Assembly (NCBI GenBank): GCA_947066105.1
Contig: CAMSYM010000001.1
Location: forward strand, 186,001-250,000
From: an uncultured Clostridia bacterium
GTDB taxonomy: Bacteria > Bacillota > Clostridia > Christensenellales > Pumilibacteraceae
DNA length: 64,000 nt
Direction of reading: 5' to 3'
Numbering within the stretch: the first letter of the stretch is position 1; the number at the start of each line of letters is the position of its first letter. Positions 42,692 through 51,851 of the stretch are shown piece by piece. The position numbers and the translations under genes are program-made. The notes under the pieces were generated by a model. That model saw nothing but the letters and a program-made list of their open reading frames with translations. It ran no database searches and had not been told where the DNA came from.

Positions 42692-43927
42692 ATGGCAAAA
42701 AGAAAACAAGAGAATTTAATAGAACAGTCCGAAGCGGAAAAGGTCGTATCGCCGATCGAACCCGACGTTGCGGAGCTTGCCGAAAGCGTCGCGCCGGGGA
42801 TAGGTTCGCCGACGTCCGGCTTTGCGGAAAACGCGCAAGCCAACGTCGAAGCGTCCGTTTCGGAAACGGAAGGCTCTGTTGCGCCTGTCGCGGAGGAAAC
42901 GCTTGCCGATCGGGTAAAGGTAGTATCGCCGTTAAAGCTTGTATTCAAACGGTTTTTCCGTTCGCGGCTTTCGGTCGTCGGGCTTTCGATATTTTTGGCT
43001 GTATTGGTTTTTTCTTTTCTCGGACCGGTATTCGTGCCGTGGGGCGAGTCGGAAATAGACCGTTCGGAATCGTACAGGATATATTACAGTAATATTCGCG
43101 TTCCCACAAAAGATGAGGAAGGCAACGAGTTCGATTATTACACAATATCGTCCAACCGTCCCGAAAGCTTGAACGCGCATGCCCCCGCATGGACGTTCGG
43201 CTACCGTAGCAACGGCGATAAAGCGTTGCACGTTTTGGGTACGGATCGCGACGGTTACGATATTCTCGTAAGACTTATGTACGGCGGGCGACTGTCGTTG
43301 ATGTTGAGCTTTTTGGTCGTGTTGACTTATACCGTCATAGGCGTTATTCTCGGCGGTTTGGCGGGATATTTCGGCGGTTGGGTCGACATGGTGATAATGC
43401 GTATCGTCGATATACTCAACTGTATACCGTCGATGCCGATACTTTTGATAGTAGGCGCAATTTTTGCCGGTTCGGGTTTGCCCGACGGGTTGAGAATATA
43501 TATCATGATGGGCGCTTTGACATTGTTGAGTTGGCCGGGAACGTGTAGATTGGTGCGCGGACAAATACTGTTTTTGCGCGAGCAGGAGTATATGGTCGCC
43601 GCCGACGCGCTCGGTTTCGGCGTGGGACGCAAGATATTCAAGCATTTGGTCCCCAACGTCATGCCGCAGTTGATAGTGTCCATGACGCTCGGTTTGGGCG
43701 GTACGATACTGACGGAAGCGTCGCTGAGCTATTTGGGGCTCGGTGCGCCGAAGGCGGTGGCGTCGCTCGGTCAAATGGTCAGCCTTGCCACGCAATCCAC
43801 TACGATCATGGAATATTACGTACTGGACTGGTTGCCTGCGGGACTTATAATCATACTCGCGGTCGTGGCGTTCAACTTTATCGGCGACGGATTGCGCGAC
43901 GCGCTCGATCCCAAGATGAAGAGGTGA
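42692..43927 (+). CDS. oppC: oligopeptide ABC transporter permease (OppC/DppC)
   Basis: A 411-residue permease. The family part begins near residue 80 (LKLVFKRFFRSRLSVVGLSI) and includes DRDGYDILVRLMYGGRLSL, the EAA loop EYMVAADALGFGVGRKIFKH and GGTILTEASLSYLGLG. The first 75 residues are an acidic, Ala/Ser/Glu-rich cytoplasmic extension (EPDVAELAESVAPG, VSETEGSVAPV) absent from ordinary OppC. No strong ribosome binding site is seen; expression probably relies on the operon. Confidence 0.93.
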   Translation: MAKRKQENLIEQSEAEKVVSPIEPDVAELAESVAPGIGSPTSGFAENAQANVEASVSETEGSVAPVAEETLADRVKVVSPLKLVFKRFFRSRLSVVGLSIFLAVLVFSFLGPVFVPWGESEIDRSESYRIYYSNIRVPTKDEEGNEFDYYTISSNRPESLNAHAPAWTFGYRSNGDKALHVLGTDRDGYDILVRLMYGGRLSLMLSFLVVLTYTVIGVILGGLAGYFGGWVDMVIMRIVDILNCIPSMPILLIVGAIFAGSGLPDGLRIYIMMGALTLLSWPGTCRLVRGQILFLREQEYMVAADALGFGVGRKIFKHLVPNVMPQLIVSMTLGLGGTILTEASLSYLGLGAPKAVASLGQMVSLATQSTTIMEYYVLDWLPAGLIIILAVVAFNFIGDGLRDALDPKMKR

Positions 43928-43931
43928 CGGT

Positions 43932-45602
43932 ATGTCGGAAAAGAAACCTTTTTTGCAAAGAATAAAAGACTGGTACCGTCATGTTACGCACAAGGACGAT
44001 CCGCATTATATTTCGGGTAAGGACGCGCGCAGGATATCCAGCGAGAACCGCAAGGCGACGCGTATGTACGAAAAGCGGAAATTGCGTAAGGTGAGCGAAA
44101 GCGAGTATATTACCGAAATGCGCGACCCGTCCAACATTTTGGAAATAGAAAATCTGCATACGCATTTCTTTACGGATGTAGGCGTTTCCAAAGCGGTCGA
44201 CGGCGTTTCGTTCGATATACCCAAAAGTTCGGTAGTCGGCGTCGTCGGCGAGAGCGGTTGCGGAAAATCCGTCACGTCGCTTTCGGTCATGCAATTGGTG
44301 CAAGCGCCGCAAGGTCAGATAGTCGAAGGCTCCATTCGGTTCAACACGCAGGATTATAAGCTCGACGAAAACGGAAAGCCCATTCCTATTTGGGAATACG
44401 ACGAGATCGACGGCGAGCGCGTTATAAAGACGGAGCAAGTGACCGATAAAAAGGGCAAGCCTGTTTTCGATAAGAACGGCACGCCCGTTATGCGTAACGT
44501 ACAGGCTCGCGACGGCAACGGTTTTCCCGCTTTCGAGCTTGAAGATAAAGTTTTCGATATTACGAAAATGCCGACGCGGGCTATGCAGCGCCTTCGCGGC
44601 AAAGAGATCGCAATGATATTCCAAGAGCCGATGACCAGTCTGAATCCGTTGTTCACGATAGGAAATCAGCTCGACGAGGTAGTGCTTTTGCACACGCCGG
44701 GCGCGGATAAATCGCTCGCCAAAGCGCGCACGCTGGAAATGCTCGGTCTTGTAGGCATAGCGATGCCCGATATCGTATATAAAAGCTATCCGCACGAATT
44801 GTCGGGCGGTATGCGCCAGCGCGTCGTTATAGCGATGGCGCTCGCTTGCAATCCCAAGCTCATTGTAGCCGACGAGCCTACAACTGCGCTCGACGTTACA
44901 ATACAGGCGCAGGTATTGGATCTTTTGAAAGAGATCAAGGAAAAGATCAACGGGTCTATCATGCTCATTACGCACGATCTCGGCGTTATCGCAGGTATGG
45001 CGGATTACGTCGTCGTCATGTACGCGGGCAGAGTTATCGAAAAAGGAACTGTCGAGGACATATTCGACACGCCGTTACACCCGTATACGATAGGTTTGCA
45101 AAAAAGCAAGCCTGTCATCAACAAGGATACCGATTGGCTGTACAGCATAAAAGGTCAAGTGCCTAACCCGATCAATATGCCCACGTATTGCTATTTCAAG
45201 GATCGTTGCGAAGAGTGCAAAGCGTGTTGCGACGGGGAATATCCCGCGCTCGTACAGGTTTCGCCTACGCACAGCGTGGCGTGCTATTTAGCCGCGGAAA
45301 AAATGGCTAAGATCGAAGCGGAACGCGCCGCGGCAAAAGCGGCGGAAGAGGCGGCGCGCGCCGCAGAAGAAAAGGCGCGTATAGCCGAAGAAAAAGCGAA
45401 AGCCAAGGCGGCTAAGCAAGCCGAAGCCGAAGAAAAAAAGAAAAAGTCGACGGTAAAGCGTCCCACCGCCAAAAAGCTTGCTACGGATACGGGTAAACAA
45501 CGCGCGGGCACTACCAAGGTAGCGGATACGCCCAAAAAATCCGCCGCCGCGAGTGCGAAAAAGCCCGCCACAAAAAAGACGAGCGCAAAGGAGACTAAGT
45601 AA
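43932..45602 (+). CDS. oppD: oligopeptide ABC transporter ATPase (OppD/DppD)
   Basis: A 556-residue ATPase, against about 330 normally. Walker A is GESGCGKS (about 106), Q-loop FQEPMTSLNP, signature LSGGMRQRV, Walker B LIVADEPT, H-loop THDLGV. The C-terminal Cys-rich segment (CYFKDRCEECKACC) is the oligopeptide-transporter tail. Three additions are odd: a basic N-terminal extension of about 70 residues, an insert of about 60 residues between Walker A and the Q-loop (DENGKPIPIWEYDEI, DKKGKPVFDKNGTPV), and a 100-residue C-terminal tail first Ala/Glu then Lys/Ala/Thr-rich (KKPATKKTSAKETK), histone-H1-like in composition. Confidence 0.93.
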   Translation: MSEKKPFLQRIKDWYRHVTHKDDPHYISGKDARRISSENRKATRMYEKRKLRKVSESEYITEMRDPSNILEIENLHTHFFTDVGVSKAVDGVSFDIPKSSVVGVVGESGCGKSVTSLSVMQLVQAPQGQIVEGSIRFNTQDYKLDENGKPIPIWEYDEIDGERVIKTEQVTDKKGKPVFDKNGTPVMRNVQARDGNGFPAFELEDKVFDITKMPTRAMQRLRGKEIAMIFQEPMTSLNPLFTIGNQLDEVVLLHTPGADKSLAKARTLEMLGLVGIAMPDIVYKSYPHELSGGMRQRVVIAMALACNPKLIVADEPTTALDVTIQAQVLDLLKEIKEKINGSIMLITHDLGVIAGMADYVVVMYAGRVIEKGTVEDIFDTPLHPYTIGLQKSKPVINKDTDWLYSIKGQVPNPINMPTYCYFKDRCEECKACCDGEYPALVQVSPTHSVACYLAAEKMAKIEAERAAAKAAEEAARAAEEKARIAEEKAKAKAAKQAEAEEKKKKSTVKRPTAKKLATDTGKQRAGTTKVADTPKKSAAASAKKPATKKTSAKETK

Positions 45603-46858
45603 TGGAAGATAATAAAACATTCAACGAAGTCGATGAACAGTCCGCCGCGCCCGTAACACAGGAAAACGCAGACGTTGAAACAGCCGATACGGACAGCGGC
45701 GTAATATTGCGCGTGGTCGATCTCAAAAAACACTTTTTGACTAAAAAAGAATGGAAGATCGTTAAAGAACCGATAGACGATAACACCGACGGTGATACCG
45801 AAAAAACGGTCGTCGATACGGAACGGAGCGAAAACGCCGAAGCTGTACTCGACGGCAATGAAGAGCCAAATGGCGAGCTTGCGGAAGCGAACGTAACGGC
45901 GGAGAACGAGAACGCGGTCGCGACCGCAAAAAAATTCAAACGGAAATTGATCCGCAAAAAAACTTACGTTAAAGCAGTTAACGGAGTCAGTTTCGACATG
46001 ACGTACGGCGAAACGCTCGGCATAGTCGGCGAAAGCGGTTGCGGTAAGAGTACCATGGGGCGGAGCATTCTTCGTTTGCATGAAATTTCGGGCGGTCAAG
46101 TGTTTTTCGAAGGTACGGATATCACCAAGCTCAAAGCGAGCGAATTGCGCAAATTCCGTACCAAAATGCAGATCATATTTCAAGACCCGTACAGCAGTTT
46201 GCCGCCGCGCAGTCCCGTCGGCGAAATAATAGGCGAAGCCGTCAAAGTGCATAAGATAGTGCCTAAATCCGATTACCGCGATTATGTGGTAGATATCATG
46301 CGCAAGTGCGGGTTGCAAGATTTTTATTTCGACAGGTATCCGCACGAATTTTCGGGTGGTCAGCGTCAGCGTATTTGTATCGCGCGCGCGCTTGCGGTCA
46401 AGCCCAAGTTCGTGGTTTGCGACGAGCCTGTTTCCGCGCTCGACGTGTCTATACAAGCGCAGGTCATAAATCTGTTAAAAGAATTGCAACGCGATATGAA
46501 CTTGACATATTTGTTTATATCGCACGATCTGAGCGTTGTACAACATATTTCCGACCGCGTAGGCGTCATGTATCTCGGTAATTTCGTAGAGCTCGGAAAT
46601 AAAAAAGATATATTCGATAACCCGATGCACCCGTATACGCTCGCATTGCTTTCCGCAGTGCCGGTACCCGATCCGCATTATAAAGGTAACAGGATCATTC
46701 TTCACGGCGATATCCCCAGTCCCGCGAACCCGCCTAAGGGTTGTAAATTCCATACGCGTTGTTCGCGGTGCATGGACGTGTGTAAACACGTCGAACCCAA
46801 ATTCAAGGATTACGGCAACGGGCATTTTTGCGCGTGTCATTTGTATCCGCAGGATTGA
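45602..46858 (+). CDS. oppF: oligopeptide ABC transporter ATPase (OppF/DppF)
   Basis: A 418-residue ATPase. Walker A GESGCGKST, Q-loop FQDPYSSLPP (Pro for the usual Asn), signature FSGGQRQRI, Walker B FVVCDEPVSALD, H-loop SHDLSV, and a C-terminal CKFHTRCSRCMDVC segment. Between the first strand (ILRVVDLKKHF) and the next (YVKAVNGVSFDM) lies an inserted acidic run of about 75 residues (DNTDGDTEKTVVDTERSE). It overlaps oppD by one base (TAATG). It pairs with OppD to power the permeases. Confidence 0.94.
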   Translation: MEDNKTFNEVDEQSAAPVTQENADVETADTDSGVILRVVDLKKHFLTKKEWKIVKEPIDDNTDGDTEKTVVDTERSENAEAVLDGNEEPNGELAEANVTAENENAVATAKKFKRKLIRKKTYVKAVNGVSFDMTYGETLGIVGESGCGKSTMGRSILRLHEISGGQVFFEGTDITKLKASELRKFRTKMQIIFQDPYSSLPPRSPVGEIIGEAVKVHKIVPKSDYRDYVVDIMRKCGLQDFYFDRYPHEFSGGQRQRICIARALAVKPKFVVCDEPVSALDVSIQAQVINLLKELQRDMNLTYLFISHDLSVVQHISDRVGVMYLGNFVELGNKKDIFDNPMHPYTLALLSAVPVPDPHYKGNRIILHGDIPSPANPPKGCKFHTRCSRCMDVCKHVEPKFKDYGNGHFCACHLYPQD

Positions 46859-46866
46859 CGAAGTTT

Positions 46867-47127
46867 ATGTCCAAAAAACAAAAAAAGCGATACGACGACG
46901 ATGACGGCAGAACGATAGCGGATATGAACGTCGAAGGTTTGCCCTGGTACAGCAAGTACGCGGACAAAAAAGTCGACAAGCAAGATAAGCCGACGCGTCG
47001 AGAATTTTTCGCGATGATCCGCGGTTGGTTCGTGGCGTATGCGCCGCGTATTTTGGCGGTACTCGTCGGGTTCGGTTTGACGATAGCTTTGCTTGTTTGT
47101 TGGCTCAACGGTTGGTTTATGGATTAA
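46867..47127 (+). CDS. small single-helix membrane protein
   Basis: An 86-residue protein with a hydrophilic charged N-terminus (KKQKKRYDDDDGRTIAD) and one C-terminal helix (ILAVLVGFGLTIALLVCWL) ending WFMD. The ATG at 46867 is preferred to the track's 46828 start, which runs back into oppF. It lies eight bases after oppF and ends 5 bases before a terminator, so it is the last gene of the transporter operon. No family is recognised. Confidence 0.65.
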   Translation: MSKKQKKRYDDDDGRTIADMNVEGLPWYSKYADKKVDKQDKPTRREFFAMIRGWFVAYAPRILAVLVGFGLTIALLVCWLNGWFMD

Positions 47128-47131
47128 ATAA

Positions 47132-47159
47132 TAAAAGCACGGATGCGTCCGTGCTTTTA
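47132..47159. terminator. bidirectional terminator
   Basis: TAAAAGCACGGA-tgcg-TCCGTGCTTTTA, 12 bp, between the convergent transporter operon and the isochorismatase-like gene; A and T runs on both sides serve both strands. Confidence 0.85.
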
Positions 47160-47177
47160 CTTTTGTCGGTATTGCGA

Positions 47178-47744
47178 TCAAAGTTCTCGATCGGCGGCGA
47201 AAGCGTCGATCAATTTGTCGACGGTATATATTTTCGCCGCATATACTGTTTTTAAGTAACTGATCCCGCCGTCGTAGTCTTCTTGCGTAAACGCGTCCGT
47301 TGCGTCCGCCGCTACGAGAACGTTATAGCCAAGGCAATAAGCGTCCGCCGCGGTATGGCGTACGCACATATGCGTGTGAAGTCCCGTCATTATCACGTTT
47401 TCGATGCCAAGCTCAGTCAGCAACAGATCGAGATCGGTATGGAAAAAACCGCTGTAACGGCGTTTCGGTACTATATAGTCTTTGTCGCACGCGCCGAGTT
47501 CGGGAATTACTTGCGCGCCGACAGTGCCTACGATGGCGTGTTCGCCCCACAGTTTAAGCTCGTGATCGATGTCTTTGATGTGCGCGTCGTTGCAAAACAC
47601 GACTTTAACGCCGTATTTGCGCGCCGCTTCGAGCAGTTTTGCGGTTTTGGGCACGATCGCCGCACCGCGCTCGCATTTGAGCGCGCCCGTAACAAAATCG
47701 TTTAGCATGTCCACTACGAGTATTGCGGTCTTTCGGTTGTTCAT
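47178..47744 (-). CDS. isochorismatase-family cysteine hydrolase
   Basis: A 188-residue cysteine hydrolase with the family triad: Asp in VVDMLNDF (about 11), Lys in VPKRRYSGF (about 93) and Cys in THMCVRHTAADA (about 129). The fold is that of nicotinamidase/pyrazinamidase and YcaC-like hydrolases. The GLHTHMCVR loop suits nicotinamidase-like activity, but the metal site of true nicotinamidases (D-x-H...H) is not complete, so the substrate is open. The minus-strand start has AAGGAG at good spacing. Confidence 0.88.
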   Translation of the reverse strand: MNNRKTAILVVDMLNDFVTGALKCERGAAIVPKTAKLLEAARKYGVKVVFCNDAHIKDIDHELKLWGEHAIVGTVGAQVIPELGACDKDYIVPKRRYSGFFHTDLDLLLTELGIENVIMTGLHTHMCVRHTAADAYCLGYNVLVAADATDAFTQEDYDGGISYLKTVYAAKIYTVDKLIDAFAADREL

Positions 47745-47872
47745 GATATTCTCCTTGCGTTTTTTTACAGTGTAACATTATTTTCGGAGCGCGTAAAGCG
47801 TATTCGGTGTATATATCGTGAATTTATGAGCATACAAAATTAAGCGGTTGTCGTCGCGATCACGACTAATCG

Positions 47873-47901
47873 TTGACATTGTCAATAAATTGTAGTATAA
47901 T
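47873..47901 (+). promoter_or_regulatory. consensus promoter with palindromic -35 (esterase gene)
   Basis: TTGACA (47873-47878), 17-base spacer, TATAAT (47896-47901). TTGAC-att-GTCAA (47873-47885) overlaps the -35 and may be an operator. The leader to the ATG at 47920 is short and contains AGAGG. Confidence 0.85.
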
Positions 47902-47919
47902 TAGATCACAGAGGTTTCC

Positions 47920-48978
47920 ATGAGCAAAAAAACCGATAAGAATGATGCCGAGCTTTCGGTCGACGCAGTGATAGACGCGGAAAAAATAATTTTCCCGTCG
48001 ACGCCGTCGACCGATCCGAATGTCGTTCAAGAAGAGCGAAGGCGCAAAACCAAAGTAAAAAACGCGCGCATGATATTCAAAGCGATAGATATCATTTTTT
48101 ACCGTTCGCAAAATTCTTGTCCTTACGTAAATAAGAAAAATATCGATACGATCGCTTGCGATACGGATATCGATTACGATATATGCGTGCCCGACGTGTG
48201 TAAGCTCGATCTGTATCGAGTGCCGACTGCCGAAAAACAGCCTGTCGTGCTGTTGATACACGGCGGCGGGTTTACGGCGGGCGATAAGAAATACCGCAAG
48301 GGCAGGGCGCAGTTTTTCGCTCTCAACGGTTTTACCGTATTCTGTATCAATTACGGGCTTGCGCCCGATTACAATTTCCCCGATCCGTTACGGCATATCG
48401 TGGCGGCGGCGAATTTCGTGTACGACAACGCCGATAAATACAATATCGACCGCGACAGGATATTGGTCGACGGCGACAGCTCCGGCGGATATTATGCGGC
48501 TATGCTCGCGGCTTTCAATTGCACGGACAAACTGAAAAGCGTTTTCGGGTATGCGCCCAAATTCAAGATATTCGGCGCGTTGCTCAATTGCGGCGTTTAC
48601 GACATGCAGACGGTACTCGATACAAAATATCCGTTCGATATAGCCGACGGAGTGATAATAAGTCTTACCGGATTGAGCGGTAAAGACTTCGACAGCTACG
48701 AACACAAGGAAGTTTGTATACCAGTCGATTTCGTAAACGCCCAATTCCCGCCGACATTTTTGATCTATTCGCGCAATGACGCGTTTTGTAAAGGGCAGGG
48801 CGAAGTCATGCTCGACAAACTCACCGAATCGGGCGTGTATTGCGAGCATTACGTAGCGCGACACCCTATGTCCAATCACTGTTTTTCGCTGACGTGGAAC
48901 GGCGAGGACGCTACCGCCGCCAACGAATTGATGATATCGTTTGCCAAGCGGCTCGCCGCCGATAAAATCAAATTTTAA
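47920..48978 (+). CDS. alpha/beta hydrolase (hormone-sensitive-lipase/BD-FAE-like esterase)
   Basis: A 352-residue cytoplasmic esterase. Oxyanion motif HGGGFTAGDK (about 112), nucleophile elbow GDSSGGYYA (Ser about 188), acid Asp in YSRNDAF (about 285), His in NHCFSL (about 322). The first 90 residues are a charged, poorly conserved leader. It is likely to cleave short-chain esters or acylated sugars or peptides; the exact substrate is unknown. Own promoter; the minus-strand isochorismatase-like gene starts divergently. Confidence 0.87.
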   Translation: MSKKTDKNDAELSVDAVIDAEKIIFPSTPSTDPNVVQEERRRKTKVKNARMIFKAIDIIFYRSQNSCPYVNKKNIDTIACDTDIDYDICVPDVCKLDLYRVPTAEKQPVVLLIHGGGFTAGDKKYRKGRAQFFALNGFTVFCINYGLAPDYNFPDPLRHIVAAANFVYDNADKYNIDRDRILVDGDSSGGYYAAMLAAFNCTDKLKSVFGYAPKFKIFGALLNCGVYDMQTVLDTKYPFDIADGVIISLTGLSGKDFDSYEHKEVCIPVDFVNAQFPPTFLIYSRNDAFCKGQGEVMLDKLTESGVYCEHYVARHPMSNHCFSLTWNGEDATAANELMISFAKRLAADKIKF

Positions 48979-49037
48979 ACGGGGTATTCGGTCGTTTTCG
49001 GTTGACTACCGAGCAGTTTAAGTTTATAATAATCAAG

Positions 49038-50519
49038 ATGAAGGAAAAGTTCCAAAAGGTAGTCGACAGTCGTTTCGGCGTCGGTTGCGATAGATTTTGC
49101 AATTCCGTATGTTATATTGCGGTGATCGGCGCGGTTTGTATATTGTGTCACTCTTTTGATATTCCCGTTGTCGGCGCGGCGCTGTTGACGTTATTGCTCT
49201 TGCCCGCGCTGTTATTTTGCAAAAATTCGTTTGTGTTGATGCCGTTCGTTATGATGTGTTCGTTTGTGATATCGGAAGACACGATGCCGCAGTCGGGATA
49301 TTACAACACGCCTTTGAATATGACGTTGCTTTGCATAATGCTCGGAATGCTTGTTTTGGCGTTTGCGTTTAATATCGTTTATTTCGATAAATGGAAGTAC
49401 ATATTCAAACGAGCATACTTGACCGTATCGCTCGTCATACTTACTTTCGGATTATTGATGGGCGGCGTCGGGTCGCCGTCGTTTTCGGGTACGGGGTTCG
49501 GCACGGCGCTGGCAATAGCGCTCACCATGTTTATGCCGTATACGATGATAGTCAATTGCGGCGAGTATAACGGACGAAAGACCGTCGAGTATTTTGCATA
49601 TGCCATGATAGCCGTGGCGGTAGTGATATTCGCCGCCGTCATCAAGCAATATATCAAGTACGATCTCGATATGAGCTATCATCCGAAGGATCTGATAGTT
49701 TTCGGGTATGCGATATCTAACACGGGCGCGGCGTTCGTGGTTATCGCGTTGCCTATAACGTTTTATTTGGTCCACATTTACAAGCACGGTTATTTGTTTT
49801 TGATCGCCGTCGCGTTGGAAATAATCACGATAGTATTGACGTTTTCGCGAGCATCGATATTGGTCACCGTTTTCGGCTCGTTGATCGTTGCTACCGCGAT
49901 GGTGTTCACGAAGAAAAGCGGCGTTCTGTGGTATAGGATAGCCTACGTCGTATGCTTGACTGTCGCACTGACTATCGTCATAGTTTACTGGGATCATATT
50001 TACGTAAAAATACAATCGTTGTTGGCGGGCGAAGTGACCGACAGCGGACGCTCCGATCTATGGTCGGCGGGATTCGCCGCATGGAAACAATATCCCGTTC
50101 TCGGCGTGGGGATATGGTATTTACCGCCGCAAAACAGCTGGTACTATTCCTTTCACTGCACGCCGTTGACGTATTTGTATTGTACGGGCGTAGTCGGGCT
50201 TGCCGCCTATGTATATCACCGATATAAGACTGTTCGGTTGGTGTTTAAAGCCAAACTGACCGACGAACGTATATTCGTCGCGCTATGCGTGCTTGCGATG
50301 GTGATGAACGCTTTGCTGGACATAGGCATGACGTCGCCGCCGCATTTGCTTTATTACGGGATCTTGCTCGGTATTATCGAGTGCGACGTCAATATGGTAA
50401 GATCGAAAGTCGACGCAACGGTTGCGCCCGTCGTGCCGAAAACAGGCGACGGCGTGATCGAAAAGCAAGCAAATGCAGATAATAATTCGGAGGAAACAAA
50501 ACATGAGTTGCAACCATAA
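49038..50519 (+). CDS. O-antigen-ligase-like polytopic membrane protein
   Basis: A protein of about 493 residues with 10-12 predicted helices. The Wzy_C/O-antigen ligase region is seen in LTFSRASILVTVFG (about 270), the large outer loop with SGRSDLWSAGFAAWKQYPVLGVG (about 335-357), and the following HCTPLTYLYCTGVVGLAAYV. It probably joins glycan chains to a lipid or protein carrier at the cell surface. The start is uncertain: TTG at 49002 or ATG at 49038, neither with a good ribosome binding site. The C-terminal tail is hydrophilic and overlaps the next gene by 17 bases. Confidence 0.8.
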   Translation: MKEKFQKVVDSRFGVGCDRFCNSVCYIAVIGAVCILCHSFDIPVVGAALLTLLLLPALLFCKNSFVLMPFVMMCSFVISEDTMPQSGYYNTPLNMTLLCIMLGMLVLAFAFNIVYFDKWKYIFKRAYLTVSLVILTFGLLMGGVGSPSFSGTGFGTALAIALTMFMPYTMIVNCGEYNGRKTVEYFAYAMIAVAVVIFAAVIKQYIKYDLDMSYHPKDLIVFGYAISNTGAAFVVIALPITFYLVHIYKHGYLFLIAVALEIITIVLTFSRASILVTVFGSLIVATAMVFTKKSGVLWYRIAYVVCLTVALTIVIVYWDHIYVKIQSLLAGEVTDSGRSDLWSAGFAAWKQYPVLGVGIWYLPPQNSWYYSFHCTPLTYLYCTGVVGLAAYVYHRYKTVRLVFKAKLTDERIFVALCVLAMVMNALLDIGMTSPPHLLYYGILLGIIECDVNMVRSKVDATVAPVVPKTGDGVIEKQANADNNSEETKHELQP

Positions 50520-51333
50520 TTGCGATACTTGCGGCGAGAAATGCGAGACGCCGCAGACCGATAATCCGCACAAGCTTTCGCGTATAAAGCGTGTGATAGC
50601 CGTGGTGAGCGGAAAGGGCGGAGTGGGCAAATCATCCGTCACGGCGTTGCTGGCGTCCGCTATGCGCCGTAAGGGCTATAAATGCGCTGTTCTCGACGCG
50701 GATATTACCGGCGCGTCTATACCCAAAATGTTCGGAGTGAGCGGCGGATTGGACGGCGACGGTACGGGGATATTCCCCGCCAAATCGATAACGGGCATAA
50801 GCTTGGTATCCGCCAATCTTTTGCTCGAACACGAAACCGATCCCGTCGTGTGGCGCGGTCCCATAATCGCGGGCATGGTCAAACAGTTTTGGACGGACGT
50901 CATTTGGGGCGATGTCGATTATATGTTTATAGACTGCCCGCCGGGAACGGGCGACGTACCGCTAACGGTGTTTCAGTCGATCAAAGTCGACGGCATAATA
51001 ACGGTCACCACGCCGCAGGAGCTTGTTTCGATGATAGTCGAAAAATCGGTCAACATGGCTAACATGATGAAGATACCGATGCTCGGAATAGTCGAGAATA
51101 TGAGTTACGCATTGTGTCCGCATTGCGGCGAGAGAATAAACGTGTTCGGCAACGGCGACGCGGTAAAAGCAGTGGCGCAAAAATTCGGCTTGCCGTTGCT
51201 TGCCGAGATACCGTACGACGCGGCGCTCGTAAAAGCGGCGGACAGCGGCACCGTGGATACCGTCGAGATCGGTTATGCCGATGCGGCGGCGGATATTATC
51301 GAAAGCGGTTTGCCTGTCGTATCGGAAGCTTAG
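50503..51333 (+). CDS. mrp: Mrp/NBP35-type Fe-S carrier ATPase
   Basis: A 276-residue P-loop ATPase for Fe-S cluster assembly or delivery. The N-terminus has a Cys-rich motif (CNHNCDTCGEKC). The deviant Walker A is SGKGGVGKSS (about 36), then DADITGASIPKMFG, the Walker B region DYMFIDCPPGTGD, and the CPHCG cluster motif (about 205). The ATG at 50503 has GGAGGA; the track's longer start is inside the previous gene. It overlaps the upstream ORF by 17 bases and its stop codon overlaps the stop of the convergent glycosylase. Confidence 0.93.
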   Translation: MSCNHNCDTCGEKCETPQTDNPHKLSRIKRVIAVVSGKGGVGKSSVTALLASAMRRKGYKCAVLDADITGASIPKMFGVSGGLDGDGTGIFPAKSITGISLVSANLLLEHETDPVVWRGPIIAGMVKQFWTDVIWGDVDYMFIDCPPGTGDVPLTVFQSIKVDGIITVTTPQELVSMIVEKSVNMANMMKIPMLGIVENMSYALCPHCGERINVFGNGDAVKAVAQKFGLPLLAEIPYDAALVKAADSGTVDTVEIGYADAAADIIESGLPVVSEA

Positions 51334-51842
51334 GCTTTGCGCAATAATACGGAATAAGCGTCCGTCAGTTCCGAAAGCGATACTTTACAGTTTTGCGGAC
51401 TGGTAGACGGTAACGGAACGGTCGACGATATGACTTTATTGCCGACCGTTTCGTTGTATTTTTTAAGCAATTTATACGCGGCGCTTCCCGTAGTGAAAAT
51501 TCGGTCGATATTCGGGTGTTTGTCGAGCAAGCCGGCTATATCGTTGTAAACTACGTTTTTTATCGTGCTGTCGGACGCGCCGACTATATCGCAGCTTTCA
51601 ATCACGTCCCACAGCGCAATGCCGTGCGCCAGAGCGAGCGCGGCGCGCTCGTCGTTATCGGTGGTGTAGTTCTCGTTATAAATTGCGGCTAATACCCTCC
51701 AAAAACGGTTTTGCGGGTGCGCGTAATAAAATCGCGCTTGCGCCGATTTGGGCGATAGCATCGAACCGAGTATAAGCGTATCGCACCTGTCGTCGATAAG
51801 CGGCGCGACAATGTCGTGACGTGCTTTGCGTATAGTGTCCAT
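51330..51842 (-). CDS. DNA-deoxyinosine/uracil glycosylase
   Basis: A 170-residue protein of the UDG superfamily, best fitting the hypoxanthine-DNA (deoxyinosine) glycosylase group: ILGSMLSPKSAQARFYYAHP followed by QNRFWRVL is the first motif, and LPSTSPQN near the C-terminus is the second. It removes deaminated bases. The promoter's -10 ends at 51852, putting the transcript start near 51845, so the track's first ATG (51851) would not be transcribed; the ATG at 51842 gives an almost leaderless mRNA. Length is normal. Confidence 0.85.
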   Translation of the reverse strand: MDTIRKARHDIVAPLIDDRCDTLILGSMLSPKSAQARFYYAHPQNRFWRVLAAIYNENYTTDNDERAALALAHGIALWDVIESCDIVGASDSTIKNVVYNDIAGLLDKHPNIDRIFTTGSAAYKLLKKYNETVGNKVISSTVPLPSTSPQNCKVSLSELTDAYSVLLRKA

Positions 51843-51851
51843 AACGATCAT

